Source: Paralichthys olivaceus (taxonomy: Eukaryota > Chordata > Actinopteri > Pleuronectiformes > Paralichthyidae). From it: a DNA stretch of 64,000 nucleotides. A model generated the notes under the pieces. It was not told the DNA's origin. It saw nothing but the letters and a program-made list of their open reading frames with translations, and ran no database searches. The stretch spans positions 15,285,001-15,349,000 of the forward strand of contig NC_091094.1 in the NCBI RefSeq assembly GCF_024713975.1, in the 5' to 3' direction. A program made the translations under genes and the position numbers. Positions 44,925-56,504 of the stretch are shown piece by piece; within the stretch, counting starts at the first letter, position 1, and each line of letters starts with the position of its first letter.

Positions 44925-45015
44925 TTTCTTTTTTGTTTTTTTTTGTCCAAGCACTTCTTCTTCTGCTGCTCCTTTTCCTACTTCTTCCTCCTCCTCCTTC
45001 CCCTTCTTCGGTCAT
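44925..45015 (+). repeat. Polypyrimidine tract and neighbouring microsatellite
   Basis: A T/C-only run of several dozen bases (TTCTTCTGCTGCTCCTTTTC, then CTTCTTCCTCCTCCTCC). A degenerate GATA/GATG microsatellite follows at 45079-45152. Confidence 0.7.
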
Positions 45016-45539
45016 TTCTCAAAGTGACAAAACAGTAGAGGAGCTCTACTGCCACCTGTTGCTTTGAAAGTTAACATAGATGGATAAATGGATAGATGGA
45101 TAGATAGAGAGAGAGAGATAGATAGATTCATTGATAGATTGATAGATAGATATGCCAACATGAAAACTTTTATTTTACAGAATAAATAATTAATAAAACA
45201 CTTACAGATTATACAGTATGTTATATGTTATACTTATATTTTACATAGAAATAAAATGTATACAATTTCTTTTTAAAAATTTAAAAAATAATAGGAACTT
45301 ATTCCAAGTTATATGCTACGACTAATAACAAGCAGTGCACTTATCCACTTTAAATTCAAGGTGTACCGAGCAGAGATGTGATGTGGGGATTGTAGCCATG
45401 CAATAAAATGGACAACAGAAAAAGCTGCACAGTGAAAGCAGCAAGCGGTTTGTAGATGTTGATTCTTGATGTGCATGAGCAGAAAATCCCATAGGAATGT
45501 TTGCCACTTCAGGCAATTGTGCAGTACTTCTGGTCTTTT

Positions 45540-45900
45540 TGCGCCCCCCACAAAATGCACGTGAACCTAAAGTGGCTTGCTTGTAAAATAGCAAAGGTGG
45601 CCCAATTATCCAGAAATCAATGTGACTTTTTGGGGGGCAAACATCCAGTGTTCTGGGCAAGGTGTAATCTGGATGTGAAACTTAAGTGGCCCATGTGGTA
45701 AATGGCAAATATGGCCCAAATAACATGAAACAAATCCAGGCCACCCTTGGTTGACATTCAGCATTGCCATGGCTCACTTGTGGCCCAGATTTGGTAAACA
45801 GGAGTGGACCACCCACGGGCCATCATTCCACGAGGAATGTGGGCTGGATGACAGTGTTTGGTGAGGGCCAAATATGGGAGTTATCTGATCAAATTCAGTT
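45540..45900 (+). repeat. Interspersed repeat with GTGGCCCA motifs
   Basis: Phrases such as AAAGTGGCTTGCTTGTAAAA, GCTCACTTGTGGCCCAGATT, TTGGTAAACAGGAGTGGACC, GGGCCATCATTCCACGAGGA and GGGCTGGATGACAGTGTTTG belong to a teleost repeat I recognise. The GTGGCCCA/GGCCCAAAT word recurs about every 60-70 bases, suggesting an internally repetitive element. Confidence 0.55.
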
Positions 45901-45940
45901 GTACTGTTATTTCAGGAGTTTATTTGTGTCTGTACCCTAT

Positions 45941-46292
45941 AAAGGCCCAGTGTGTAAGATTTAGGTGAAAGGGATCTATTTGCAGCAATTGAATATAAAT
46001 TAATCTTGGTGATGTTTTCACTAGTGTGTAATCATCTAAAATGAATGAATTGTTCTTTTTTTTTTTTACCCTAGAATGGGCCCTTCATGTTTAAATACTT
46101 GAATACATCAGGAGTGGCCGCCATGTTTTTTACAGGAGTCCAAACTGGACACCTTTTGGGTTTTTATGACAACTGAACTCTACCACAGGTTCTCAGTCAT
46201 GTTTGGAAGGGGAGGCTGAGGTGAGGGGTGCTCAGCTGCAAAATGCAGCTTCACCACTAGATGTCACTAAATTGTACACACTGTTCCTTTAA
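45941..46292 (+). mobile_element. TTAA-type MITE between dnajc14 and nab2
   Basis: Starts AAAGGCCCAGTGTGTAAGAT and ends TACACACTGTTCCTTTAA. Same family as 32158-32495, with the internal CCGCCATGTTTTTTACAG and CACCACTAGATGTCAC. Located upstream of the nab2 promoter. Confidence 0.85.
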
Positions 46293-46599
46293 ATTTTTCA
46301 AAGAAGAATAACATAAGCAAAGTGCTGTTGTTTCACCTGAACTCTCAGAATAATTTAGGACCACCCACTTTCCACATGAATAAGCCAAGAGAAAAAAACC
46401 GAAACTCTTGTTTGGTAGAATCCACATCTGTCACATCTGTTCTCAGCTCTCTGAACAAGCCTAAAGCTCAGTCTTGGTGTGCTGACTTCTGTGGGGGTCT
46501 GTTCTGTGATATGGCACAACTCTGGGAACCCCCCCTAAAAAAAAAGCTCCTGCATATAACAGACTGATCTTGAAGACGCAGAGGGTTAACTCCAAGCCC

Positions 46600-47171
46600 C
46601 CACCACCACTACCACCCACATTGTCCAATTTGAAAGCCGCCTCTCTACCGGGAGAGGAAGGCTCTTTTTCGGTCAGATGGCGTGCTGCAGTCCGCCCCCG
46701 TCATTCTCCAGCCCACACAAACAGCAAAAAGGCAGCCAGCGACCAATACGGTGCGCCGGAGGAGGATTTCTGCCAGTGATTTCAGACGAGCCACGATACG
46801 CAAAGGGGGATTTACTACGCCAATCTGAGCCGGGGAAGCTTGCGGCGATAGCCTATAGGTACCAGGGTAAGAGACGAGGCTGATGCTGACTGATATGTCT
46901 TTAAAGGAGTGTTTACTGCGAACATCTGGCTCCCAGCCCATTTTCTTTTTATTATCTGAACTGGAGCGAATCATCCAAGTGTTTCTACTCTATGATCTAA
47001 ACGTAACGTGGGTTTGTGTGACTGATGAAGCGGCATTAGTTTCAATTTCTTGGTGTGCTTTGTGTTTATCAGTTTTGGCCAGACAGTATCGATCTGTGAC
47101 ATCTGGTTGGAAAGAAATCTTTGCGTAATTACGCCTCTCTCCTCTCTGCGCATCTACCTGGCCTGGATAAG
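46600..47171 (+). promoter_or_regulatory. nab2: nab2 promoter region and non-coding 5' exon(s)
   Basis: A CG-rich stretch at 46630-46860 ends in ACCAG|GGTAAG (donor GT at 46866-46867). A second good donor, GGATAAG|GTAAGAACT, lies at 47171-47172. Either could splice to the acceptor at 47478. Which is used cannot be told. Confidence 0.45.
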
Positions 47172-47487
47172 GTAAGAACTGTTACGATATAAGCATAAAA
47201 TAGTTTTAAAAAATTACAATTATGCACAAATGTTAAGGCTTACAAGGGTTTAAATAAATAAAAAAGGTGTTTACAGAGGTGAAAATACTTTCTAACCTAT
47301 GTGAAGGATGCTATTCTGCTCCAAAGCATGCATATGAATTGTTATAAATGCTCCATCCAGCTTGAAGAAATTTAAAAACAGATACAGACTATCAGGTGGA
47401 GCCCACATGGAAAATAATTCATCAAAATAACTTGTGCATATTCACGTCTTTCCTCTCTCCATGCCCCAAACTTTCCAGTGTTGTGCC

Positions 47488-50400
47488 ATGTCTCTGCCAC
47501 GCACACTTGGGGAGCTGCAGCTCTATCGGGTTCTGCAAAGGGCCAACCTGCTGGCTTATTATGAAACCTTCATCCAGCAGGGCGGTGACGACGTGCAGCA
47601 GCTCTGTGAGGCAGCAGAGGAGGAGTTCCTGGAGATCATGGCCTTAGTTGGCATGGCCACCAAGCCGCTGCATGTGCGTAGGCTGCAGAAGGCCCTCCGA
47701 GACTGGGCGGCCAACCCTGCCCTCTTCAACCAGCCTGTCGCTAATGTTCCCCTCGGGGGCATCCCTCTGTTCAAAGTGGACGGTACAGGCTCAAGTGGAT
47801 CCAGGAATTCTGTGAGTAACGGGCAGCCCGGGTCACCCTGTGAGAGGGAGGATCGGGCATGTCTTACCCCAATGCACAGTGGGAGTCCCAGAAGCCCCTG
47901 CTCCCAGGCCTCCCCACAGCCACCAGACACACACTACAGGGAAAAACTGTCACCCATGGACCCGCACTGGCTCAGCCCGGAGCCAGATGGAAACTGTTCA
48001 GCATCTGGATTAGAGGAGGAGCCACCCAGCCCACCTCTGCCGTCAACGTGTCCTCCCGGTCCCTCCACATCTCCCAGTCCCTCTGCTTCTGTCGCCCCTG
48101 CAGCCCTGTCAGCCTGGCCCGGAGGACAGCTGGACGGGGAGACGGCGAGAGCAGTGGTGGAGAGCGTGGAGAGGCTCCTCAGGACTCTGCCAAGGTCAGA
48201 TCCTGCGGAGGTGAAGACTCTGCTGAGGATGAACAAGAAGTTGGCAAAGACTGTAGGCCACATCTTCAAAATGGGGTCCCAGGACGTGAACAAGGAAGAG
48301 GAGATCCGGAAATACAGCCTCATTTATGGACGCTTCGACTCCAAGAGGAGAGAAGGCAAGCAGCTCACACATCATGAGGTAATGAGCATCAAAACAAGAG
48401 CTGAGATGAAGTTTTTCAACATGTTTCATTTACCTGCAATGACTTAATAAAGAATACTTCACTCTATTAACTCAAATGGAGCTTTACACATTTGAAACAA
48501 AGATAATCATTTTGTCTGGATGTGATTTCCACAGTGTCCATCCCTCTTTCACTCACTGCTTCCCCTCCAGTTGATCATCAATGAAGCTGCTGCCCAGTTC
48601 TGTATGCGCGACAATGCCCTTCTGCTGAGACGAGTGGAGCTCTTTTCATTGGCTCGGCAGGTGGCGAGAAAATGTGCCTACACCTCCACTCTGAAGCATG
48701 CAAGGTATGATGCTGCGTGTAGAGAGGAGATATCAGTTCACATTCACCTCACATCACACACACACACACATACACACATACAATACAATACACAAAACCT
48801 GTTTGTCAATGTTCATGAAAACCTATTCACACATCTTGAAAGTAAATACCAGCACAAAACAGACCTAATTAAAAATAATTTATACGTATTTTAAAAAATG
48901 TATGTTTGTCATTATAACAGCACATCAATTCTAAGATTTGTCTCTTTTCCTCAGATTATAATTTGGTGGGAATTTAATTCCATTTAATTCCAGAGAATAT
49001 GTTATAATTTCAATAGTTATTGAATTGGAAGAACCTTGAACAATTTATAAAATATACAAAATATCCTCATTACAACTTGGCATTCAAATACTTAGCTAAT
49101 TCATTTGCAAGTAAATCATTATTTCACTCTCTTTGATCCACTAATTATGTTTCTGTGGACATTTAGTTTACATGTCAGGGTTTTCCTAAATTAATGGAGG
49201 AAGATCCTGTTTCCAAGGTCAAGAACTGATCTTTCACATTAAAATGGTTTGGTTGTTTTCCTCCTGCAGGACAAATTCAGATGAGAACAGTGTGTTGCCA
49301 CAGAAGAGAGCAAGACATGAGGTGAGTCTTTAGATCTACCACCAGTCAACGTCACTCAGTCTGGTGGTACTTAGTTTAAACATCAGTCGCTTGTCAGAAG
49401 TGGTTCAATTAACAGTAATGTGTTTTAGGTAATGGTGCCGGAGAGCGTATCATCACTTCTCGGAGTGGAGAGCTCAGAGTCCTTGACCCAGAGAGCAGAC
49501 GATGACAGTTTATCTGCAGAGAGCCTCGACAGTGTATCACATGGTAAAGACCTCCGATATTCAGTGTATCATAAGAAGTAGTTTTTTTTACTGTAAAACG
49601 TCTTCTACCCCAGTAATCCTTCCTGTTTCTATAATAATTCTTGTTGGAAGGCAGCATTCACAACCAGATCTGTCTGTCCTGTTAGACACGGGCTCACAGT
49701 GCAACCAGTCTCCTTCCCCTCATCCCCACTCTGACACATCCAACCCCGCCAGCTGGAGTCGCCACCTCATACAGCAGACACTGATGGACGAGGGGCTGCG
49801 ATTGGCTCGGATGGTGTCTCATGATCGGGCTGGCAAGATCAGCCTAGGGTCAGAAGGGACCCGCTCCTCAGGTGACTTTTTAAATAATGACTTAACCATA
49901 TTGTGTGTTTAATAATGGACATAGAATAAAAGTATTTCTTTGCAATGTTTGATCATCTTTGTTTGGGTTAGAGGAATCATTTGAAATTCTTTGGAAACAC
50001 TGTCCATGCTTTGAGTTAGATGAGGTATGAACAAAGCACTGGAGGGCTTTTAGCTTAGCTTAGGACAAGGTCTGGAAGAAGGTGGAAACAGCTAATTTGG
50101 ACTGTCCAAAAATCAAAATCCAGCTCCTCTAAAGCTCACTTATGTTACATCTTGTTAAATTCCTGTAAAAACAATGTCATGACACTTCAGTATTTTACGG
50201 GGTTAATGTGTTGGAATATTTCTTGGCTGGGAGAAGTTTTACACTATGGCCTGAATAAACTAAAGAGATTTGTACATTTTTTGATTTTTAGGGATGCTGC
50301 AAGAAAGTAAAAAAAACAAAATAACAAACTATTTTTTAAATTTGGAAATGGATGTAAAGAGACAAGAGTCAAATCAAAAATGACGTAGAGACTCCCTAAC

Positions 50401-52449
50401 CTCCTCCTAACAATGAATATTTTATAGCTCTACAGCTTGAACTCTAATGAGTCACATTCTCTCTGAGGTGACGCCTCCCACCACACACAGCTGAAGTTCA
50501 CCAGACTGTAAATTAGAGAGGATAGAAGTTAGAAGGGGAAACAGAAGGAGGTGGAGAGTGATATTGGAAAAGAGTGAGAAAGGGAGGGTAGAGAGAGAGA
50601 AAGAAGAGAGGGGGTGGTGTTACACTGTTATAGCACTTCTTTAATACTCTTATACTACAGCGTTTGTCTGATGCATCAAGGCTCCTCACGAGAAATAGAA
50701 AAAAAGATCTGGGCAAGTTAGTGATTCAGGGCTGCGAGAGTCAGTCGAGGAGATGAAGCGAGGAGAAGCCAGCAAAGACATGAGGGGGCAGGGGAGGAGG
50801 TGATGGTGGTGGGGGGTGGGGGGATAGGAAGTACTCTGTGGGCGGCAGAATCGGGCCCCCCTTCTCTCTCTCGGCAGCAACTGACGTCAGAGTGTGTTAG
50901 GTGCGTGGGCTGGAGGGCGGGATGGATGGGGCGTGGGGGCGAAGGAGTGGGAGGTAATTGGAGGGGCGTTGCATTGACTCACCAAGCGACAGTGTGCAAA
51001 AATAAAAACCTGTGGGCAGTGAAATGGCACAGTGTTTTTTTCATACATCTTCTCCCTCTACCAAAGGAACTGCGGAAATAAAAAAAAGAGAAAGAAACGA
51101 CATATGTTTCATCTCTGACGTAGATCTCCCTCACAGTGTCTTCTGTGTTTTTTCTCCTCCTCTCAAGTTTCCTGTACGTCTGTCTCTCTCATCAGTGAGA
51201 AGTTTCTCTCACTTCCTGTTGACGTCACCGTTTTTCATCTTCCGTTGTTTACCTGCAGATTATCTCTCACATATCATTTGTCATTCTTTTTAACCACAAA
51301 TACAGAACCTTTAATCCAGTACATTAAACTTACTTGGGTTTATATTTATTTTTTACTGAATATGTGCACTTCAATTTTTGTGGTGTTGAAATTGTTTTAC
51401 TACATGATTATTAATATCATATTACTGCATTCTGTTAAAACACTTGGACACTGTTCTGAATCAGCAAATGAATAAATGAATAGTCAACAAATTAATATTG
51501 TTTGACTCATAAACCAAAGTGAAAAACACTATGAATAATAAGAATCAATAAGAAAATATAAAGATGTGTTTGTTACCTCTGCCAAGGAGGTTTGTTGGTT
51601 GGTTTGTTTGTGAACAAGATTACACAAAAACCACCAGACAGATTACCATGAAACTTGGTGGAAGGATGTTGTATAGGTCAGGAAAGAACCCATTACATTT
51701 TGGTTTGGATCAGGATCAGGGGGCGGATTTAGTTATGTTTTTTCACTTCCTTGAACATTGTGAGATCGGGCGTCACCGTTTACCTAGAGAATGATTAATG
51801 GATCTTGATGAAAAAAATAATCAGGCATGTTAAGAGAACTGATATCCTGGTGCAGCTTGATTGAATTTAAGGGGACTTCTGGGGCTTGGCGATGGTACGT
51901 ACTCTCTTGTGAGCTGGAATTGTTGACGTAATCACTACCTGATCACCAACCGATAATCAGTAAATCATCTGCAATACTGGCGACTTAATGTTAGTCAACA
52001 TGGTCTGGTATTAAAAATCATGTTGACTCCATGTTGAAGATGTTCTTGTTAAATTCTACTAACTAATTCTTCAAAGATTAAAACATTGGTTTCATACTGA
52101 TTACTGTGACTCTTACCTTTATCATCTTGTGCCTTAAACAGTAGCAACAAATGAAAAAATGATTTATAGAAGCATATTAGTTAATTAATTTTATATTCAT
52201 AATGTTTAAGAGACATTACTTGGAATTTTAGGGTGTCAAGGATTTCCATGTTGAGTTCAGTCTGATATTTAGTTCTCAGTGGTTCTCTATCTAGTACTCG
52301 TTCTTTAAGCAGCTCCAATAAGCTCATGTCAAACTTCACATCTCTCCACAGACCATGACAGTAAAGTGGAGAAGCGGGGCTCATTAACAGCATGCAGGAG
52401 CAGTAGCCCCTGCATCACCAAAGACAACTCCAATCACCGAGGGAAATGA
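47488..52449 (+). CDS. nab2: NGFI-A (EGR1) binding protein 2, six coding exons
   Basis: NAB proteins are nuclear co-repressors that bind EGR1/2/3 and recruit NuRD (CHD4). Exons: 47488-48378, 48571-48704, 49270-49321, 49429-49543, 49686-49871, 52352-52449; 491 residues. The start MSLPRTLGELQLYRVLQRAN opens the N-terminal NCD1 domain (to about residue 85), which binds the EGR R1 domain. A Ser/Pro-rich linker follows, then NCD2 (about 225-340) with EEEIRKYSLIYGRFDSKRRE and NEAAAQFCMRDNALLLRR. QKRARHE is a likely nuclear signal. The SLSAESLD motif and SWSRHLIQQTLMDEGLRLAR are specific to NAB2 rather than NAB1. The last intron (2.48 kb) contains repeats and a GA-rich segment with two CRE palindromes. 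Only the short final exon (DHDSKVEKRGSL...) is weakly conserved; its phase and stop fit. Confidence 0.93.
50055..50260 (+). repeat. Teleost interspersed repeat, copy 2
   Basis: TTTAGCTTAGCTTAGGACAA, GGTGGAAACAGCTAATTTGG, GCTCCTCTAAAGCTCACTTA and ATTTCTTGGCTGGGAGAAG match the same family as 4535-4760. Confidence 0.65.
50520..51230 (+). promoter_or_regulatory. Purine-rich segment with two CRE palindromes in the last nab2 intron
   Basis: GA-rich and G-rich DNA (50520-50990), with perfect TGACGTCA palindromes at 50882-50889 and 51220-51227. A G-rich run GCGTGGGGGCG near 50930 is close to, but not, an EGR site. Could be an enhancer or an internal promoter; inferred only. Confidence 0.35.
51565..51925 (+). 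repeat. Interspersed repeat of the CCTCTGCCAAGG family in the nab2 intron
   Basis: TTACCTCTGCCAAGGAGGTT, GATTACACAAAAACCACCAG, ATGAAACTTGGTGGAAGGAT and GATTAATGGATCTTGATGAA match a common teleost repeat. Related copies: 4838-5070 and 61500-62010. Confidence 0.75.
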
Positions 52450-54092
52450 AAAGTGCTCCGAGGTTATCAGGGAACTCGATGTGCTCAGGCCCAATGCTGA
52501 ACTCCACTCAGACTTCTGCACAGGCTGTTACTGAGCAGGTTTTCTCCACATGTACTTCACTGACATCACACGCATCTGAGTGACTAGAAAGTCTTTACAG
52601 TTCATTTCAGAATTTACCAGTGACTGATCTCATCCACCTGCAGTGACTTCTAAATGCTGTGGATCAAGTTCAACAACGTTTAGTTTTATTAAGTAAATGT
52701 TCAGCGGAGTCAATTTTTAGTTTTAGTTTTCAAATTCATGGACTTCGTGTCCTGCGGATTTGATCTTATCGTTTAAAAAGTGATTTTATCAGGAAAAAAA
52801 ATGATATTTTTGTTCAATGGATCAACCTGTTGTGAGCTGTGCTGTAAATTCCACCTGTTTCAGATGCGATGGTATCGCCACAGCAGGGGGCACTGCAACT
52901 TTGGAAATGGACTCTCTGAACTTAAAATTTAGTGCCATGGAGGGAATTTGCAGACTCAGCACGTAATATAATAACAAGACTATAACAACAGTCTCAGCAC
53001 CTTCAGGAAACACGTCGACATGGTAGTCAAAGATGGTGTTCCTTAGAATCAAAGATAATCTACGTAGATGAAGTAGGAAAACATTTATCAGAGCATGAAC
53101 ACAAACACTGCTGTTAGGTTCAGATGCCTTTTGTCCTTTTTACTGCATCATCTAGCCACCTGTCAGATCAGAAGAGACACCCTGAGATCTATATATACAC
53201 ACAGTATATATATGAAGCCACCAGCTTTCATTTTCTCTCTCACATCCTTCTTCAACAGTATTTTTCCACAAACAGCTGAAATTGTTTGCACGAAAAAACA
53301 CAATCAACACTTCTGTTTGAGACATTTCATTATTTTAAATGATGTGGAAAATGTAAACAGTTTCTAAACTCAGCAGCAATAGAAAAGAATACAGACACTA
53401 TATCGATTTCCAGGAGATTGATTTTCACTAATTTCTTTAAACAGAGGAGTTAAGTTTCAGACTCTGGGAGCAGCAGGGCTCAGCATCTTGCTCAAGAACA
53501 TTTCATCAGGGAGGATGTTTTCTGATGTTGTGCAGCCTTTCGGTGAAACTGCTTTCCGAACTACATTGTGAGATTTACAAAATGATACATTTAAAAACAC
53601 AGTGTCACAGTATTTAAAAAGATGTGGGGATAAGTATAGATTTTTGATGCAATGTGTTTAGGTGTATCTGACACTTGTGGGCTGTAGCAGTGTGTATTTT
53701 GGGATGATTTCTTTAGATTAAGATATTAGCAAGATCAACTTTATGATAGTTTCCTTTTTTTTAAACAATTCTTTTCCCCTCTGAGACTCACAATAACTTT
53801 AAAAAGAAAATGACATGCAAAGGTTTACAGAAAGAAATCTCATGGTGCTTGACCTTTGATTCAGCAGCACCTGCAATTCATTTCAACCCATGGCTCTTAT
53901 AAGGAGGAGTTGAAATGGGCTTAGACAAGGCAAATATTGATAATTGATGAAAAAGGTTTTTGTACTCTCCACCACAGATACAGTATGTCAGTGAGGTACC
54001 TTGCTGTGTTTCACCTGCCTGTCTGCTGAGCATTAGTGACCTCAGTTTATTATGTTGCATACAGATAATTTATTTTGTTACATCTCAATAAA
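52450..54092 (+). other. nab2: Probable nab2 3' UTR
   Basis: No frame of note. The first clear plus-strand AATAAA is at 54087-54092, giving a 3' UTR of about 1.64 kb. Inferred. Confidence 0.4.
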
Positions 54093-54323
54093 TGTTATTT
54101 TATTGCTTAAAGCGTCTTTGTTGCTTAAAGCTCTGTTTTCCACAATGAATGGTTGTTTTATATTTTTTCTCCTCTGGTGCTCGGGGAACGGGAGCTGCGT
54201 CACACAGCCAGCAACACCTCGTCTTGTTTGTTGCACTGACACTTTGCAGCAAGTCTCTATGCTGGTATGACTCACCTGTACCAGTGATGTCACCAGGGCT
54301 CTGACACTCACACACACTCACAG

Positions 54324-54356
<33 letters not shown>

Positions 54357-55453
54357 GCCTTAGAGTTTTACAACCACAAATGATTTTTAGTTTATTTCAC
54401 TGACTGTAGTTAACAGGTAACGCACAATGATAAGGTTAGTATATGACATGGTTTAATATTAAATATTATGTATATTAAAGTATTGATTCATGGTTAAAGT
54501 TATAGCTTTTAGTCCAGACTGTTATTTTACTGAACAATTATTTACTGGAAGGCCTTGTACAGATATTCATGCCCAGAGGATGTACCCAATTGATTTGGAT
54601 GGTTTCCTAGCTTTTCTTCCAGCGCCATCATGAGGTTGATCATTTTGTTTTTTATTAAAATGTCTTGGCAACTCCAAAAACTGTTTAGTGACACACATTC
54701 ATTCGTGACCAAATAGAGTTCTTACAAAGCTCATGACATTCCCATCATCAGTAAATATTCCACCGGTTAAACGTTTGGACTTTATATGTGAGCAATTACA
54801 TTTGGATTGGTTCTTTATTGTGATGATGAGAGCAATGTGTGGCTGCAGACGATGGGAGGCGTTGTCATCAATCAGCTGTCAGCGCCATTAATTAGGGACT
54901 TAAATGTCTGAGTCTATTCTTAGCCCAGGCTCTTTCCTCTGCAACACAGAGCTGAGCGGCAGACAGCTGATTGGTTCAAAGCAAATATTTAAAAAGCATT
55001 TTACTGGCCAAGAAAATATAAATATCTTGATATGTTGTAGAATACAGTTCTAAACACCAAGAGATTTGTCCACTGTGTACACACGTGGGCAGTATTTAGT
55101 GTCTGCAAGTCTCTGGCTCGCACAAATGTTGAAAAGCAGATAAATGTGAGTTTATCATTAATTAGATCATTTAATATGGGCTGTGAACAAAGCAGACAGT
55201 ATCATCAAGGATAAAATCTGTAATAAAAACCAGGCAAGCAAGGTTACAGTTAAATAAAGGTGCAATAATCACTGGTTTGTTTCAATTTTTTATAACCAAC
55301 AACAACGAAGTGAGACAGAGTTGTATAATATTCCAGTGGTGTGGGCACAACAAATGAAATTCTGTTATCTGTCATGCATCAGGATAAAGGCATTAATCTC
55401 AGAGATGGATCAACAAATCATTGACTAATCAAACCATGGTAGATTTAACGTTT
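54093..55453. other. Spacer between nab2 and the TANK-like gene
   Basis: Contains a (CA)n microsatellite at 54323-54352 and a motif-rich stretch at 54820-55000 proposed in the findings as a conserved non-coding element. No gene. Confidence 0.45.
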
Positions 55454-55459
55454 TTTATT
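55454..55459 (-). terminator. Poly(A) signal of the TANK-like gene
   Basis: Minus-strand AATAAA, about 220 bases beyond the stop codon; the nearest canonical hexamer. Confidence 0.4.
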
Positions 55460-55680
55460 ATTTAGGTTAACTAAGCCTTTTAAAATGCAATACATCCTCA
55501 CTGAACATAGATGGAAGCACAGGGAATCTATTTCATCCCTTCATTTTACACCCTCAAGAATCTGCCCAGTTCATCCACAGGCAAACTGCTAATTTCAATG
55601 TTGCTTCCAGGGATCAGGTTAACTCAGACTCCACTACATCATGCAAACAAATCACTCATGAGAAGTTTGGTCCGCGCCGT

Positions 55681-56504
55681 CTAGGAGATGTGGGTGTGAA
55701 GATGTCGTATGAACTCTCCTTTGGTGGTTGTGTTTCCGGGGAAAACCGCCTGGCAGAAGTCGCATACTTGTGACTGCAGCGCTATGTCTGACATCAGTAA
55801 CCCACCAGGCTGGCTCAGGAAGTCCATGAAATGGGACTGACTGTCTGACGCAGGCATCTGATACAAACATAGAGCACACGACAAGGAGTTTGAGAGGGAG
55901 AACATGTAAAAAATCTCAGGCAAGACTGGAGAAGGGCTGAGCGTGGCATGATGTTCGGGCTGAGGACACCTACCCTCGATGTGAGCACAGTCCTGTCTCT
56001 TCGAGGATGGTCTGGCTGCCCTGGATTTTTTGATTCACTGGAAAAGGCTCCCTGCCACCTGGAGGAGTTCAGGTTTAACAGAGGTGCAGCCTTCGGCTCC
56101 AACTTCCCATCCTCCTCTGTCCGCAGAGGAAAATCCATGCAGAGCTTGGACATATCTTCGGCAAGGAGATAAGAATAAGGGTCCACATTTCTGGAGATGC
56201 AACACTGTGGTGCTACTGTCAGCGGTTGAGGCTTTTCATGGAACAACACAGGGATTGCTTGGCTGGACTGGACAGTGATGGACATCATGTCATTTAACTC
56301 TGCATTAGGAACAGCGGCGCCTGCAGGAGGACAGTTGTAGATGAGTTTGATGAATAATGACACATGTAAGCAGGTTTAGGTTTTATATGGACCTTGCTGC
56401 TTCTGCAGGGCTGTTGTGAGTTGATGCAACAGAGCTGCTTGTCTCAGACAAAGAGACCTCAGGCGCAGAAACTGCTGGTAGAGTTCACTGTACGCTTCCT
56501 CCAT
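55681..56504 (-). CDS. TANK-like protein (short), three coding exons
   Basis: TANK is an adaptor linking TRAFs to the kinases TBK1/IKKe in innate immune and NF-kB signalling. Exons, minus strand: 56504-56393, 56320-55974, 55857-55681; 211 residues against 425 in human TANK. Residues 1-37 (MEEAYSELYQQFLRLRSLCL...) form a short helix like the start of the TANK coiled coil. About residues 48-54, ITVQSSQ occupies the position of the human TRAF-binding PIQCT motif. AEDMSKLCMDFPL resembles human SLSKFNVKFPP. The C-terminus VCDFCQAVFPGNTTTKGEF then IRHLHTH is the TANK C2H2-type zinc finger (human VCEFCQAVFPPSITSRGDF). The stretch corresponding to the human TBK1-binding segment (WDLKEEFHKICMLA) is absent. 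It may be tank itself, shortened, or a separate paralogue, so no symbol is given. Confidence 0.8.

Noticed and set aside
47859-48377. 172-codon frame overlapping nab2 exon 1, and antisense frames there
   Set aside because: Alternative frames of a long GC-rich coding exon; only the 47488 frame matches a family.
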